Of a stretch of 38,348 nucleotides of DNA, positions 37,432 to 38,348 are shown one piece after another. A program made the position numbers and the translations under genes. Numbering within the stretch: position 1 is the first letter of the stretch; each line of letters starts with the position of its first letter. Under the pieces are notes generated by a model, which searched no databases, was not told where the DNA came from, and saw only the letters and a program-made list of their open reading frames with translations. Where the stretch lies: positions 1-38,348 of the IMG/VR virus record IMGVR_UViG_3300032278_000040; one strand, given 5' to 3'. This DNA is from a virus.

Positions 37432-38348
37432 ATGGCTGTTGATTTCTGGTCTCCGTCTTATCGGGCGTCTGCCAGTGATCTCACCGTTGCGATATCACCC
37501 CTTGGCCTAGTTGAACTAGCCGATGAAGAGTTTGAGGTCCACGGACCACGTCTGAACCGATATTCGGCAGCGTGGGCGTGGTACCTCGGACACCATTGGG
37601 CATACCGCCGAGAGTTCGGTGAGTCACAGTTCTATCTGAACTATGTCCGCACGATGTCGGACTACATCACTAACTTCTGCTTTGGCAAGGGGGTACAGTT
37701 CCGCACCCCTGAACAGAATAACGCTATCATTCCACATCTCCTAAACAAGGTTTGGGGACAGCACAACAACAAGGAACACGTGCTATGGGAGATGGGCCAG
37801 TTGGCCTCCGTGACAGGGGATTGCTTTGTCAAGGTGGCCTACGAGGAGCCCTACGTGGACCCCATTGGGATTCCCATTGCGGGCAAGATCCGCATTCTCC
37901 CACTCAACCCAGCACACTGCTTCCCTGAATACCACCCCCATGATAGGACTAGGCTTCTACGGTTCAAGTTGAAGTACCGGTTCTGGGGCACGGCCTCAGA
38001 GGGCACTCGTCAGGTGTACACCTTCACTGAAATAATCACTGATGACACAGTGGAGCAGTACATCAACGATGAGTTGGTGGACACCTACCCCAACGCTATC
38101 GGCCACATACCCATCGTTCACATTCCTAACACCACAATCTCCTCGTCTCCTTGGGGACAAAGCGACATCTGGGACATCATTCCTCTCAACCGAGAGTTGA
38201 ACGAGAAGATGGCAGAGGTGTCGGACATCATCAACTACCACGCTGCCCCGGTGACCATCATCACCGGAGCCAAGGCGAGTCAGTTGGAAAGAGGTCCTAA
38301 GAAGGTTTGGGCTGGGTTGCCCAAGGATAGCAACGTCTTCAACCTTGA
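37432..38348 (+). CDS. Portal protein, 5' part (cut by window edge)
   Basis: The portal is the dodecameric ring through which DNA enters the capsid. The 305 visible codons run without a stop to the window edge. The order YLGHHWAYRREFGESQFYLNYVRTMSDYITNFCFGKGVQF, then LASVTGDCFVKVAYEE, then IPVVHI/PWGQSDIWDIIPLNRELNEKMAEVSDIINYHAAPVTIITG fits the SPP1/Gp6-like portal family: a TGDxFVKV strand and a WGxSDxxDIIPLNxxLNE helix. The gene is incomplete, with an expected 100-250 further residues. It has its own promoter and ribosome site. Confidence 0.9.
   Translation, partial: MAVDFWSPSYRASASDLTVAISPLGLVELADEEFEVHGPRLNRYSAAWAWYLGHHWAYRREFGESQFYLNYVRTMSDYITNFCFGKGVQFRTPEQNNAIIPHLLNKVWGQHNNKEHVLWEMGQLASVTGDCFVKVAYEEPYVDPIGIPIAGKIRILPLNPAHCFPEYHPHDRTRLLRFKLKYRFWGTASEGTRQVYTFTEIITDDTVEQYINDELVDTYPNAIGHIPIVHIPNTTISSSPWGQSDIWDIIPLNRELNEKMAEVSDIINYHAAPVTIITGAKASQLERGPKKVWAGLPKDSNVFNL

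Noticed and set aside
1-38348. tRNA or rRNA genes
   Set aside because: I did not see cloverleaf-like sequence with T-loop signatures or rRNA-like sequence. A covariance search was not possible here.
1-38348. Consistent -35 boxes paired with the -10 hexamers
   Set aside because: TTGACA-like sequences at 16-18 nt upstream were not found at most of the hexamers, so none were listed.

Overview
The window looks like part of a tailed double-stranded DNA phage genome with siphovirus-like gene content. It carries a terminase large subunit, an SPP1/Gp6-type portal (cut by the right edge), an r1t-type holin, a second single-pass holin-like protein, a calcineurin-like phosphoesterase, and about 10.6 kb of tail-fibre and baseplate-type genes. 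No major capsid, tape measure, integrase or polymerase gene is visible; these presumably lie outside the window. The host is inferred to be an actinobacterium or relative. The reasons are the r1t holin, the actinophage-like single-pass membrane protein, an actinobacterial-type ferredoxin, frequent GTG starts, and a set of TANNNT promoters placed directly before start codons, which is typical of leaderless mRNAs. This host assignment is inference only.

Layout, left to right. Positions 1-480 are non-coding and repeat-rich, with a G-rich tract and inverted repeats. Positions 481-9809 hold an accessory region of about 18 small or unusual genes: a rightward gene with an FmdB zinc ribbon, a leftward operon (4720 to 2345) with two ParB/sulfiredoxin-like proteins and a papain-like protein, and a second rightward run. 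Positions 9787-10026 hold tandem 22-bp repeats, a second repeat array and a strong stem-loop just upstream of a class II (B12-dependent) ribonucleotide reductase (10060-11979). Positions 12162-14153 hold three tandem genes that end in the same acidic tail. Positions 14166-25206 are a translationally coupled fibre operon with a duplicated two-gene cassette. Positions 25248-30117 hold a membrane protein, a 1390-residue lipoprotein with a predicted cysteine-peptidase domain, and a ferredoxin. Positions 30160-38348 run through small genes into terminase, lysis-type genes and portal.

Two features stand out. First, short sequence tags recur in otherwise dissimilar accessory proteins: LGDQF-type and QQLxMFxPA-type N termini, MPxPxGPQF N termini, a GT(H/S)GQ box, and a DPFDxSDPEQARQAKAIEDM C-terminal tail. 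They suggest a family of proteins that dock on one common partner, perhaps as virion cargo. Second, eight start codons sit exactly or nearly 6 nt downstream of a TANNNT hexamer, which suggests a leaderless-promoter regulon that includes the divergent promoters at 4560-4785.

Everything here was read by eye. No database search, structure prediction or alignment program was run.
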